The notes under the pieces were generated by a model. It was not told the DNA's origin. It worked only from the letters and a program-made list of their open reading frames with translations, and did not search any database. Source: Isoetes taiwanensis (lineage: Eukaryota > Streptophyta > Lycopodiopsida > Isoetales > Isoetaceae). From it: 64,000 nt of DNA. Made by a program: the position numbers and the translations under genes. Below, piece after piece: positions 47,030-57,899 of this stretch. Location of the stretch: positions 14,665,835 to 14,729,834 of the forward strand of contig JAJEKV010000028.1 in the NCBI GenBank assembly GCA_021234155.1, given 5' to 3'. The first letter of the stretch is position 1, and each line of letters begins with the position of its first letter.

Positions 47030-48238
47030 TTACTTTTCTCTATTAATACCGGCACCCCGCTTTGGATCGGCTTCATGGCCGTGCCGCGCTGCGTCGTTAT
47101 CAATCGGCTTTGGTGGCGTTTTTTTCGAGTGTTTATGTTGTGCCTCTCGGCGTTCATAACGAAACCCTTTTTCTTTGTGCACTTCTCGATGCCTTGCCGT
47201 CATTTCCCGTATTGCGTCTGCCAGATCCCTCATTGTTTCTGGCTTTGTCATCATGGTGTGTACGGGCTGACCCCACCTTATATCTCTGTACTTGTTTCTG
47301 ATGCTTTCATATACCGGGCATTCATTCAGCATATGATTTTCATCTTCCACTTCCCCCCTGTCACAAATTCTGCATATCCGATCCTCTCTCTCTATTCCCC
47401 GCCACCTGTCCTTTTCAATTCTCAGTTCGTGACTTCCCATTCTGAATCTCGCCAGGATATCTTTCCTGGCTTTTCCTATTAGGTTATTCTGGTACATCTG
47501 TTGCCCTATCTGTTGCCCCGGGTTGAATACTGTCATAAGCCATGTTGTCTTGGGACCCGTGTGATTCTGCAGCCAAGCTTGCGTGGCTTTGTTTGTCCAC
47601 TCGTCATTCCATTCTCCTTCAGTAATGAGGTCACTCAGATTCATCCCCATCTTCCTTGTCCACATTGCTACATCTCTAAACCATCCGTTGCCCTCGATTA
47701 TGTAGGTTTTCGCTGATTCACTGATCGCGATGCTTGCTAGCTTATTCGGTTTTCCACCTGCATTGTTCCTTATAAGATATCTGATGGTCCTTTCCCATGC
47801 CCTTACTTCCATCGGTTTTTGCCCTGTCTCATATACTATAGTTGTTTGTGGTGTATTCGTTCTCAGCTTAAATTCCTGCTTATGCCATTGTCTGTAAATT
47901 CCTTCTTGTTTTTCCCATTTTTTCTCTGTCAGACCCGGTCCCCAAGCCTCTGTCCCATATAGCTGTGTAGTTGCAACTACTGCGCTGAACAGATAGCATT
48001 TAATTTCCCAGCTTACTATCCTGCTTTTGTTGCAGAAGTTTTTCATATTGTAATAGCTTCCGATGGCTGTTTGGAATCTTGTATCTGCCCCCTTAGCCCA
48101 TTTTCCTGTGCCGTGCGCATCGTATCCCAGATACCTGTATTCTGTTGATTCTTCTAGTTCTGTTCCCAAATATCTAAACGGTTTATGTCTACTTTTGTGG
48201 CCGAAAAAGACTATTTTGGTTTTTATGAGAGTAATCAC
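47030..48238 (-). CDS. LINE-2 ORF C-terminal part with CCHC motif
   Basis: This 402-codon open frame begins after the RT active site with a KTKIVFFGH-type RT block and reads YLGYDAHGTG, then LYGTEAWGPGL (a thumb-side motif common in many LINEs). Near its end is C-x2-C-x8-H-x4-C (CRIC, then NHMLNEC), a zinc-binding end like those of several non-LTR families. There is no own start codon in the biological sense. The frame is the intact 3' part of a larger ORF that is broken further upstream. Confidence 0.75.
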   Translation of the reverse strand: MITLIKTKIVFFGHKSRHKPFRYLGTELEESTEYRYLGYDAHGTGKWAKGADTRFQTAIGSYYNMKNFCNKSRIVSWEIKCYLFSAVVATTQLYGTEAWGPGLTEKKWEKQEGIYRQWHKQEFKLRTNTPQTTIVYETGQKPMEVRAWERTIRYLIRNNAGGKPNKLASIAISESAKTYIIEGNGWFRDVAMWTRKMGMNLSDLITEGEWNDEWTNKATQAWLQNHTGPKTTWLMTVFNPGQQIGQQMYQNNLIGKARKDILARFRMGSHELRIEKDRWRGIEREDRICRICDRGEVEDENHMLNECPVYESIRNKYRDIRWGQPVHTMMTKPETMRDLADAIREMTARHREVHKEKGFRYERREAQHKHSKKTPPKPIDNDAARHGHEADPKRGAGINREK

Positions 48239-49065
48239 CGACCCTTGCCCTTTCGCGAAAAATTTTCAACGATTTTAAGTAGCACTTGCATCCCTTTGTT
48301 CTTTATGGCCATCATGCTTTCGGGTCATCGCATACAAAGATGATGGGTACTTTGGTGTCCCCTAAAATAGGTGCGCCCGGTGTCCCCTTGCCGCTCTCGC
48401 TATAAAATCTCAGAGCATCTATGTATATTCCAAACAATGTGGGGATAGTGGACACCCCTGTTTGACCCCCGTGTCACAATCTATCGCTTTCCCTTCTTCT
48501 TCCATTTTCGCATATACATTATAGTATAATCTTGCAATTGCCCCCACCATCTCCTTTGGTGCCTGCATATCCATAAGCCTTTGTATTAGTTTTTCCCTCG
48601 GAACTGTGTCAAACGCTTTCCTAAAGTCCACAAAGCAGCATATTATTTTCTTCCCCTGGTTTCTATTCTGTTCTACCAATACCCTGAGGGTCACTAAGTG
48701 GTCTGTTGTTGAGTGATCCGCCCGAACCCCGGTCCTCGTCCCTCGGTTTCGTGATTCCCACCCTCGCCTAATGCTTCAACTTATTGTCTAAAACTTTTCC
48801 AAACCATTTTGCAAAAATGGAACTCACCATTATAGTTCTCAGAATTTCCGGTTTTACGCTTTGCTCATCACCGCCCGCTACTATATCCCGCTGGTAGTCC
48901 TGTGTGTATGATGCCGTTGAAAATATCTGTCACCTGTTTCACGATTACTGCATCTACACATTTTAATAGTTCCACTGTTAACTCGTATAGGTCTGGGGCT
49001 TTGTTATTTGCCATTCTATTCAGTGCCATCATCACTTCCTGTGTATTAAAACACGGCTTGTCCAT
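48239..49065 (-). pseudogene. LINE-2 reverse transcriptase core, broken
   Basis: 48,868-49,065 gives the first RT block (ALNRMANNKAPD, usually GKAPG). 48,419-48,694 gives CCFVDFRKAFDTVPREKL and GVKQGCPLSPH. At about 48,326-48,340 the catalytic site reads F-V-C-D-D where F/Y-A-D-D is usual. Frame changes lie near 48,300, 48,415 and 48,780. Confidence 0.7.
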
Positions 49066-49295
49066 CCCTTGTAATTCTGGTATCGGTGCTGGAGATGCCC
49101 CAGCCTTATACAGTTTCTCCAGGTATCTCTCCCATCCGTCTGTCCCAATATCCTCTTGTGTACTACCATTTTTCTGATTCCCTTATCCTTTCTCTCGGAA
49201 CCCTCTCCAGAATTTCCGGGGTTGCTTTTTCAGGAGTTTAGCCAGTCCCCATTGGTGTTGTATCAGATTTTTGTTTCTCTTTGCTCTCAACATCT
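49066..49295 (-). other. LINE-2 linker between endonuclease and RT
   Basis: Short broken frames between the two domains. It probably encodes the usual spacer. Confidence 0.45.
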
Positions 49296-50102
49296 TCAAA
49301 TATACCTTTTTCTCGGTTTGATATGTCTCCCTCCCTTTATGCTCTCTGACCCTTCTTTTCTGTTCTCTGCATTCATCGTCATACCAACTTGAGGCCTTGA
49401 ACGCATCTTTCCCTCTTTTCTTCTTCTCTTTCCGAAAACCTCAGCTGCTACTTTCACTGTTATGTCATTAAGCCTGTCTCCATTTTCGTCTGCTCTGTGT
49501 GCCCCCAAATTCCATTTCCCCATTTCTTCTTGAACGTATTGCACAAATACATCTATTTTCTTCTCTTGGAACTGTATCTTCAGTTTTTCATTAATTTCCT
49601 CTGTTTCTTGTTGCCTGCCTTTCGGGGTGTGTTCGTTTTCCATAAGTGTAAGCTGTATGGGTCTGTGGCTCTCCCTTTTGCCGACCGGCCAGTCTAGGAG
49701 CTTGAACCTCGATACTATCTCCGCTGCAGTGTCATTCATTATCACATAATCCACTATACTTTTCCCATGTGCATTCTGGCTCGTGTACTTCCCTGACCCC
49801 TCCCACTTTTGTACCCCGTTGGTTATAATGACCCCTGTGGTCGAGCATATCTCAAGTAGTAGCTCTCCCTTGGCATTGACTTCTGTTATGTCCTCTGTAC
49901 TCCTGTCCCATTCTTGTGATCTTGTCTTGCTAGTCCATTGTCCATTTGTGTCTTCCATATTCGTGATTTGTGCCTGCTCCTGCCCTGTTCTGGCGTTCAG
50001 ATCGCCTATTAATATCATTGGACCCTGTTCTTTCCATTTCATCATAGTCTCCCCCAGTTCTAAAGAAGGGCAATGGAAGATGCACGATATTTGACCTGGC
50101 AA
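49296..50102 (-). pseudogene. LINE-2 endonuclease, 5'-truncated
   Basis: The 268-codon open frame contains GPMILIGDLNARTG (catalytic GDxN), then SIVDYVIM and a worn S-H-R-P-I (usual SDH). This is the C-terminal two thirds of an APE-type endonuclease. The N-terminal catalytic Asn/Glu part is missing. After it a Lys/Arg-rich linker leads to the RT. Confidence 0.75.
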
Positions 50103-50689
50103 GGTAGAGTGCTCACGTGATACAGTCGTGAAGATAAGTCAACATAATCAAGAGGGGCAATGCAGATAACCGAACGTCTTAATAAGGCTCATCCGGACCG
50201 TGAAAAGCGATTAGATATGCAGCATGTTACGGTAATCCCCAAGGCTATTTTGCTTTAATGAAAGAATCCTGGAAAGGATGAGGATGGGACGTGTGTAAGA
50301 TGCCGATCGTTGCCAGAGTGACAGAGAGGAAAATCAGCAGTCTATATAATTGTAGTGCGGCTGGCGGGGAGGAGAACATCTTTCCAGTGCCATGGAGATA
50401 GAATAACACTATGCCCAGTAACTGCCTTGAGTGGTTGACGTGCCGAATGAACACTTGGATGTGTGGAAGATGAAGAACCGCGGGATCCCGATGGATGGAT
50501 AGCTGCAAGGAGTGGCTGATGATCCTAATCCAGAGTTGGATTACCTGGATGTGGTGATGCACCTTCGCTGCATACAGGGCAGGGATATACTATCCTTCAA
50601 GCGTGCACTACTACTAATCCTGAATAAGGATGTGCATCTGGTAGTAGGAACTGTGACTATGTAGAGGAAAAGTCCTCCTTTATATGTTG
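50103..50689. other. Possible gypsy LTR remnant
   Basis: It lies directly beyond the integrase end of the next gypsy fragment in that fragment's direction of reading, where a 3' LTR would be. No frame and no clear TG/CA ends were found. Confidence 0.3.
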
Positions 50690-51150
50690 TTTTTTTGTTG
50701 ATAGTAAATATAAAACTTTTGTCTCCAAGTCATGTTGTTTGTTCAACCATCGGAGTAGAGTTTCTCTATATGAAATGGTTTAAGACGAGACCCATTTACC
50801 AAAGGCGGAAGGGGAGTGTCATCCAACTCAGCCAGTTGAAAACGACTAGGGCGAACTGCTTTAATAATTTCATAAGGTCCTATCCATTGAAACTTGAGCT
50901 TGTCAGGATGATTTTTGTATCATAAAGTAGAATGAGATTTCCTTGTTTGAATTCCTTTTTTTATCTTGTGGTCATGCCAGGAGTTCCTTAACTGTTGACT
51001 AGCTAGGACGCGAAGATAAGCATCCATTCGAATTTCATCAAGTTGTTGTTGGAGTTGATAGACGCGTTCTTCCAATGCTGCAGGGGGATTAGGAGTAGTG
51101 GCCAACTGAAATCGTAATATAGGTAGTATGTATTCAAAGGGCATCAAAGT
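50690..51150 (-). pseudogene. Gypsy integrase C-terminal fragment
   Basis: Minus-strand reading gives MPFEYILPI, AALEERVYQLQQQLDEIR, SWHDHKIKKG and, after frame changes, KLKFQWIGPYEI and PLVNGSRLKPFH. This is the standard end of a plant Ty3/gypsy integrase. Two frame changes break it and the rest of pol is missing upstream. It is a different lineage from the gypsy relic near 14 kb, which ends in a chromodomain-like region. Confidence 0.7.
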
Positions 51151-52141
51151 GGTACATTGAGATGAGAAAGAACACTGATAAAAGAAGCCAAAGCCAACCT
51201 AGACTATGTAGCGAGCTCTCTGAAAATTCAACGGCCCTAAAAATGCGCAGAAAACATGCATGTGATAAATACGTCATGTTCCCTTGCCTAGAATGGCAAT
51301 TTGGCTATGTCGAATTGCATGCATTTCAAACTATGGCATGCCTATTAATTGTTTTTAAGCATCTTCAAGATACATCATATGTTTATTTAATAAATAACCA
51401 CTATTGACATCTGCAGTATGGAAAAACTACAAAATACCCTTATGATTTGACGAATTTCACAACATACCCTAAGTTTTGATAATTAAGGAGGAAGTCCTTG
51501 GTCAATGTATTTACCCCTGTAGAAATTCAACTACCATCAAACGCCCTCTAGTTTTTGGTATTTCATGAAAAGCCCCATTGTAACAAATATTGTTTTGGTC
51601 GCGCCCTTTTGGAGAAGGTGACTATTGCCATTGTGTTTACTCAAAGACTTCAAGCAGTCGTGCCTCAGCAATTTTGAACTAATAGGGAACTTAATGGCAT
51701 CTGAGCAATTAACGTAAACCTTAAGGGCACTTGAACAATTTAAAAAAAATACAAAATGCTTTGTATGTTGACCAAGGGCATCCAAAAAAATTATGATAAC
51801 TTAGGGGTATGTAGTGAAATTCATCCAAAAGATAAGGGCATTTTCTAGTTTTTTCTATTTCAAAATAGAAACATTAGGTGCTTCAAGGACGTGTAAATGA
51901 CATGGTAGAGGATGACTTGTCCATGGAACTACCCACTATTCCAGCACTAAGAATCCAAATCCCTAGAAATCATTCTTGTGAGGATGTGAGAGTGGAAATC
52001 CAAGTAGTATTTCTTCTTTTGGTAATTGATGTGGCTATTACAGCTCAAAAAAACGAACTAAGCATCCCCATTCAAAATTCAAATGCTCATCAACTTGTCT
52101 AAAGGTGCATATTGTGAAATAAGTTTGTCACCTACTTTTCC
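51151..52141. other. No gene; aquaporin 3' flank
   Basis: Short frames only. No AATAAA signal was found close to the aquaporin stop on the minus strand. Confidence 0.35.
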
Positions 52142-53552
52142 TCAATTCTGTTCAACAATCACTTCTCTAGAGTTATTGACTGATCTCCTCTCCTTGTCAC
52201 CCTCACTTCTATGCACCATTGCCTTGATGTGAAGAAAAACATCCAATTTGCTGTTTTGGGAAGGTGCTGCAGGAGTGAAGACATGATTCTGCAAAGGCGA
52301 GACAAAATGCGCGTCGTGTTCAACCTTTGGAATGGCAATGTGGTAAAGTAAACCAAACATTGCTGCAGCAATGAAGGGTCCAGTCCAAAAAATCCAATGA
52401 TGTGCCCACATAAACCCTCCTCTTCCTCCTACTACAGCAGGTCCAAGACAATGCGCAGGGTTCATGCCCGCGCCGCTGTAGCTTGCAGGTCTAATGCTGC
52501 TTGATATGAACACAAGAAAAGCAAGGGCTGCACCAACTGTAGATGCACCAACTATTGGACCTGTGATGTTGAGATTATCTGACTCCAAAGTAGTAGCATA
52601 TGCCACTGATATGAGCAGAAAAGTGAATGCAATTTCTAAAATAAGACTAGCTGCCAGAGCCTGGCCATCATGTTGGCCCATGTTGGATTTTAATATACAA
52701 CCTCCTAGTATTCTGCCACTGTTGGCCTTTAGCACCTCTCTTGCTACCCAAGATCCCAAGATTGAGCCTATACACTGAAAACATATGTTTACAATGGCCT
52801 TAACTGGTGAGATGAAGCCTGTGAGCATGGATGTCAGAGTAAATGCTGGATTCATATGTGCCACTGATAGTGTTAACATGCCAAGATATGTGCAGGACCA
52901 GATTAAACCAAGAAAAACAGCTTCAGCTAGCCTGGCATGTTTAAAATGTGATTCATAGCATGCCTGGTTTGCAGCTACCAAAGCAAACTCGAAAATAAAC
53001 ATCCCTGCCATCTCCATTAATGCATCACTCCATACCTGCAAAAAAAAAAGCATAACAGATGAAGAACCATATGAATGAGCATAACACAAAATCAACAAGT
53101 CAGGATTACAGTTAAGAATAGACATTCTACTAATATGCCGTGCTTATCTGCAATAACAAAGGAACACAGCCATAGTTTTAGTGTATGTTTTCGCAGCTGA
53201 AGACCTGTGTTTTGCAGAAATCTGAGAGCCCAATAAGCCCTTTGGAAAAAATAGTAGAGTGGGTTTGTGCTTTGTCTTTGAACTCTGCTGAAGAAATGTG
53301 AAGCGAAGAAGGGTAAGAATCTGCAGCTTGTATGCCATCAAGGCTAGAGCTTCTGCTGTAATGGCTAGGCCCTGGATCTGGATGGGTTCTAAATCCCCAT
53401 GATCAGAAAACGTGTCAGCGCATTGAAACAAAAATGTTCTTTATGAAACAACTAAACCTGACATTTATTTTTAAATACCTGGATTGATGACGGAAATGAA
53501 ATCTCGATGAAGATGATCTAGAGGATGACTGATCCTCTAAAGCAGAAGACAT
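52142..53552 (-). CDS. XIP-like aquaporin, three exons, 372 aa
   Basis: Exons fit at 53,552-53,479, 53,355-53,205 and 53,035-52,142. Introns of 123 and 169 bp are GT-AG and all phases match. Exon 1 starts MSSALEDQSSSR, exon 2 ends KGLIGLSDFCKTQ, and exon 3 holds the whole channel. Six membrane segments and two half-helices are visible, with MNPAF (NPA 137-139) and GMNPAHCLGPA (NPA 267-269). NPA-x-C-L-G-P is the mark of the X intrinsic proteins, which move water or small solutes across the plasma membrane. The usual NPARC Arg of the selectivity filter is His here (residue 270). About 60 hydrophilic residues follow the last membrane segment. Other MIP classes such as HIP remain possible. Confidence 0.85.
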
Positions 53553-53582
53553 TTTCTTTTACCTGAGAAGATCAGAATAAAG

Positions 53583-53595
53583 CCTTTATAAAATG
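53583..53595 (-). promoter_or_regulatory. Candidate TATA box of the aquaporin
   Basis: CATTTTATAAAGG on the minus strand lies 31-43 bases upstream of the proposed ATG. It would leave a very short 5' UTR, so a start site farther upstream is also possible. Confidence 0.35.
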
Positions 53596-54424
53596 CATTA
53601 CTTCAGCTCTCTTTACTGACTGAAAAACTGAGACACAAGCTGAAGAAACAGAGATCTATCCTGTCATAGTTTTACTCAGAGCGGGACATACAAAAGCTTC
53701 TCCATTATTTTTTGGGGGCAGGAAATCGCCCTTTGTTTGCTTATGTAGAGTGGAATCCACCTCAGCACATATTTGTCGGCATACAGAAAAAGATGTTGGT
53801 TTCCATATTTAAAAAGGGTAAAATAGGTGTTCAAATTCCTTTCCAAAAGTATGCACCCTGACATTAGTAAAACATGTGCCCATTTGAATTAGACACCTGG
53901 ACCACAATGGTCTTGAGTCATGCATTGCAGACGCCTCTGACGACATGTTATTGTCATTCATTCTCAAGGTAGGTAACTAAATATGGCATTCTTGATGATC
54001 ACATTTTGTTAAATGGGTCTAACGTATTTCGACCTCGGATACATTTAGGGCGAAAATATTTTGCACGCATTTTCCTCCAACATGAGCATAATGCAGTTCT
54101 ATGTCACATAAAGGATGGTTGAGCCCAATCCAGCCCTCCATCCAATCTTAAAGAAATAAGTGTCGCATTTTCAAACACAGAAGATCGTGCAATATCTTAG
54201 CCACTATTTTACTCGCTCTTTTCTGCAGCTTATACAATGTCTATCTATTTTTTTACTCAATGTTCTGCTATTTACTCAACATTTCTACTTTTTCTCCCTG
54301 CGGCATCTGTTTCTGACACCTGCTTGCATGGGCGGCACTGGAGGGTCCAATTGTCTTGTACGTTTAGTGAAAGCCTCTATAGGCTTTTGTCCTCATGGAT
54401 GCTGCCAATGTGGCATGACGTAAA
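53596..54424. other. No recognisable gene
   Basis: It probably includes the aquaporin promoter up to about 54,000. Frames of 87-101 aa at 54,160-54,542 run into the microsatellite and are not recognisable. Confidence 0.35.

Positions 54425-54472
<48 letters not shown>
54425..54472. repeat. Perfect (CTAT)12 microsatellite
   Basis: 48 uninterrupted bases. Read with the minus-strand SINE units to its right it is a (ATAG)n tail at their 3' side. Confidence 0.95.
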
Positions 54473-54648
54473 ACCAGAGGAGAGTATCAAAATATTTTCT
54501 TGCACCACAATGATTTGGGTTGTGAGGTTTGGACGTGGATAAGGAATCTTGAGGACCATGAACAGTACGGTTCTTCCAAAAGCTGCGATGATGACCATAC
54601 GAGTATTCTCATACATAGAAAAGATGGTCGTCACACGAATGCAAGAAG

Positions 54649-54722
54649 GTAGTCGCACAAAGCAATACTTGAACTCGCAACCTTCTAGTTGCAAATTATG
54701 CACCTTGGCCAAGTGAACTACC
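54649..54722 (-). tRNA. tRNA-like SINE head, unit 1
   Basis: The 74-base stretch starts GTAGTTCACTTGGCCAAGG and has a five-pair anticodon-like stem GCAAC/GTTGC, and a T-arm-like GAGTTCAAGTAT. The acceptor ends pair poorly. It is a SINE promoter region, not a working tRNA. Confidence 0.5.
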
Positions 54723-54834
54723 AATACTTAAAGCTGCGATGATGACCATATATACAAAAGATGGTCATCACACGAATGCAATAAGGAATACTCGTACGTG
54801 GTCGTCACACGAATGCAAGAAGGTATGCAAGAAG

Positions 54835-54908
54835 GTAGTCGCACAAAGCAAGACTTGAACTCGCAACCTTCTAGTTGCAAATTATGCACCTTGGCCAAGT
54901 GAACTACC
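54835..54908 (-). tRNA. tRNA-like SINE head, unit 2
   Basis: Same 74-base layout as unit 1, with one base different in the T-arm region (GTCTT for GTATT). The neighbouring body has an extra GTATGCAAGAAG duplication. Confidence 0.5.
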
Positions 54909-54971
54909 AATACTTAAAGCTGTGATGATGACCATATATACAAAAGATGGTCGTCACACGAATGCAATAAG

Positions 54972-55043
54972 GTAGTCGCACAAAGCAAGACTTGAACTCG
55001 CAACCTAAGTTGCATATTATGCACCTTGGCCAAGTGAACTACC
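54972..55043 (-). tRNA. tRNA-like SINE head, unit 3
   Basis: Same layout, 72 bases, with a small deletion in the anticodon-like loop that shortens the arm. Confidence 0.45.
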
Positions 55044-55050
55044 AATACTT

Positions 55051-55199
55051 GTTAAAGTATTTTCTTGTATCTTTCTCATATGCACAATTAGAGTTCTAGA
55101 AGATCCTAGAACCCAGAACCTACGTGCATGTGCTCGATTCTTCATTATTCATCACATTCTTTGCCAATCGCGTATTTCTTGCGACTTTCCATGTATTTT
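55051..55199. other. Short gap before gypsy gag
   Basis: No frame. It could be the 5' leader of the gag-bearing element. Confidence 0.3.
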
Positions 55200-55716
55200 C
55201 CCTTATTTTCGCGTAGATTCATGACAGTTTGGACCAAAATCCCTTACCGGTTCTTGCCTGCTCTGATCCTACGGAGCTCAGAGAACGAGTAGTAGCTCCA
55301 AGAGGAGGCTATCAAAGCGAAAGATTAGTTTGTCGGAGAAATTTGATGGCACCAGATCCAAACTCTGAGGTTTTTGGAATCAGATTTGGCTTGTTATTCG
55401 ATGCCATGCCCATAGGTATCCCACGGATCGTCAACAGGTCGGACTAGTTAGCTCTCTACTTTCTGGGCCAGCTTTGAGATGGTTTGCCCCTTCGCTGGAG
55501 AGCGAGGCTCCCGAGTTGCAGAATTTTGCAGCGTTTACTGCTGAATTAAGGTATGTTTTGGAGACATCTGCACAACAGTTACCAAGTTTTGAATTATTTT
55601 GTTAGAGGTTCGAGGCAAAAGGTTTGGTTTAAAAAACACTTTTCCATGTTGTATTGTTTCGCCCATGGACCTGAAGATCTCATGGCGTGAATTAATTCAA
55701 TTTAGTTTAATTTAAA
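55200..55716 (+). pseudogene. Gypsy gag fragment cut by Helitron end
   Basis: Plus-strand reading gives a K-F-D-G-T start near 55,335, VGLVSSLLSGPALRWFAP near 55,450 and FAAFTAELRYV near 55,530. This is the typical plant gypsy gag core (LLxGxAxxWF ... F..ELR..F). Frame changes occur near 55,390 and 55,570. The fragment ends at 55,716, where a Helitron 3' terminus begins. Confidence 0.65.
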
Positions 55717-55744
55717 CTAGTAATGGTGCCCGGCGTTGCCGGGC
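55717..55744 (-). other. Helitron 3' terminus with perfect hairpin
   Basis: GCCCGGC-GTT-GCCGGGC (55,728-55,744) is a seven-pair hairpin with a three-base loop. Seven bases later comes CTAG (55,717-55,720) followed on the minus strand by T, the usual Helitron A/T target. It interrupts the gypsy gag. Confidence 0.75.
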
Positions 55745-57474
55745 TTTAACAACCATTTGTCATGTTAGGGCATATAGAGTTCATAGGTGTGAAATATCAA
55801 ACCCCTTGTATCCTCTTGTATTCAAATACATGTACTGCTTGTATGCCTTTCTATGTTCTAATTAGGAGAGAGGGGCGATGTAAATAGACTATGTCTTGTA
55901 GTGAAAATAGATTGCATAAAGTGGTTGTAATGATAACCAATATCACTCTTATATAAAGCAGTATCCTTTTTTGTTATTTAAGCTATTTATTTGATGCATT
56001 TTGTTTGAGACGACCTTCCGCTGACACGTGGTAGGGCAATGGTTTTAACCTCATAAATGCCTCATAAATGCGGACAACTCAGCCGTATAAATGTTGCCTC
56101 ATAAATGCCGAAATAAAAAATACGGCGGGATCACCCAAATGCTTGGCGTGCCCTTTTGTAAGCTTTCTCTCTCGTGAGCCTAGCCGCATCGACTACTCGC
56201 CCAAATTTCTCTATGGCATGGATCGCTGCCGCTCTTGCATCCGTATTGCAAAAACTCTCGCAAAAATCGGGTAGCATTGAAGGCCCATTTTCGATCTAAA
56301 TGGCTCGATTTGGGTCGCCGGCGAGATTCGAACACGCCAGAGTGCAAAGCAGTGGCGTTTAACAATTGTCTTCGGATAGAGGAGGATTAGGATTTTGACG
56401 GAAGAAGCGGGAGAAGCCGAAAGTGTCCGGCAAAGATTGAAGAAAAAAAAGAAGATTTCTTCTTAAGATCATCACAAATCTAAATTAGTTTTAGCAACTT
56501 GATTGCCGCATGTTATAGTCCAAGAAGGAAAATCGCACACAATTTGTTGTACTTTCCGCCTGCGCCATACCGATCCTTCAAAGGAATATAAAAAGGAATA
56601 CCAACAAGAGCTTTCGCTTTGGAGAGACTCCCAAGATAATACGTGATGCACAGCTTTATACCTTTCGCATACGCACGGCAAAAGATAATGCGGGGTATCT
56701 CTCGATGCAATTGCGTGCATTACCTTAGCATTTCTTATAAAGGGAAATATTGTGCAAAGCTAGAGCTTCGGATAGCAAGCACCAATAGAGTTGTGCCTTA
56801 TGCTAACTATGTTTGTGCCACTTGACAATTCCTGAGATTCTTCGCTTATCACACGTCACTGGCGAAATTTTAGGACATGAATAAAAGAATGCCCCGAGAA
56901 GGTGATCAAGATCAAGGTGAGTTGAAGTACATTCCCCGGTATGGTGTGCGTGTATTCCACTTGTGTAGTGTTGCCATTATATGCCGCTAGATCTAGAAGT
57001 ATTTTACTGACTAGTGGACCATTGCAATTGGATATTGAGATTTCGTGGATCTTTTAGTTCAAACCGTGCTTTTAGATAGCATATTTATCCCAAACTTCGT
57101 ATCCATATGATTCGCAAAGAGCGCATTGGTGCCTTTAGTTCAAATGTTTGGCTTAATTGGTCTCATTGCGGATTTCCTTAATGGGCATGAAGTTGTTACA
57201 AGCATGCAAATTTTGAGATGAGATAACCTCAAATCCAGTTAAAAAATATGGAATAATTTCGAAGTTGCATATATGCTATCACAGGGCTCACGATACGTCA
57301 TGTTGTCATTTCTTTTTTAAGTTTCTCCTGCTAATTATTTGGCATGGATTTTCAAAGCCCTGCGATCTTGCCCGCAGACAAGAACAGAGCAAAAGCCCTT
57401 TTGTTTGTTTCAACCAATGGAATGCGGCCACATGACACTCCTTTTCAATGGTTCTGCCCCCATTTAATATTTCA
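55745..57474 (-). other. Outer Helitron body, non-coding
   Basis: Between the first and second Helitron-type 3' ends there is no recognisable gene apart from the tRNA-like relic near 56.3 kb. It could be a separate non-autonomous Helitron into which the autonomous one inserted. Confidence 0.4.
56300..56365 (-). tRNA. tRNA-like relic inside Helitron
   Basis: The minus strand reads an anticodon-arm-like CACTGCTTTGCACTC and then GGCGTGTTCGAATCTCGCC, a T-arm with one mismatch and a TTCGAAT loop. The D-arm and acceptor stem are not convincing. It may be a captured SINE or tRNA piece. Confidence 0.35.
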
Positions 57475-57528
57475 CTAGTAAACGTGTGCCCGGCGTTATG
57501 TGTTTTTTCTTGGCCTTTAAAACCCTAG
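57475..57528 (-). other. Two worn Helitron 3' ends in a row
   Basis: CTAGTAAACGTGTGCCCGGC (57,475 on) and CTAGTAAATATGTGCCC (57,525 on) both resemble the intact end at 55,717, but the second hairpin arm is missing in each. They lie 50 bases apart. Confidence 0.5.
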
Positions 57529-57899
57529 TAAATATGTGCCCCAAACATCTATATGTTCAATTTTGACGTTATTTGCTTTTGTAAAAAAATTTGTTATTGA
57601 AATAATATAATCTTTGCGTTCATGGATTTCAATAGAGAAAACAATGTTTATAAGGAATGTAGGAGATAGTTTAATCTACCATTGAAGACAGGAAATCTGG
57701 AAAGACAAATCCAAAATTGATGTTAAAAATGTCACTCTTAGAAGTAGTTAAGTACATCAATAAGAAATAAGCACAAAAAATATATAAAACACAAAATATT
57801 GTCTTAGCTCATTGATATTTTAGTTCACGATGGAACTCTAAATATACATCTCCACATGGCGCACATCACCAAGGGCCTAATGTTGTACTTCGTTGGATG

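Larger units (their letters stand above)
54473..55050 (-). mobile_element. Three tandem tRNA-derived SINE units
   Basis: Units at about 54,541-54,729, 54,730-54,917 and 54,918-55,050 share AAAGCTG(C/T)GATGATGACCA, GATGGTCGTCACACGAATGC and a tRNA-like head ending CCAATACTT. On the minus strand each head has an A-box-like TGGCCAAGGTG and a B-box-like GAGTTCAAGTA, followed by an unrelated body. The leftmost unit runs on to a short tetranucleotide tail. Head-to-tail arrangement and high similarity point to recent local duplication. Confidence 0.65.

Noticed and set aside
54425-54472. Same tail on the LINE at 47-50 kb and the SINE units at 54.5 kb, meaning partnership
   Set aside because: Read in each element's own direction the tails are TATC and ATAG, opposite strands, and their 3' ends show no obvious similarity.
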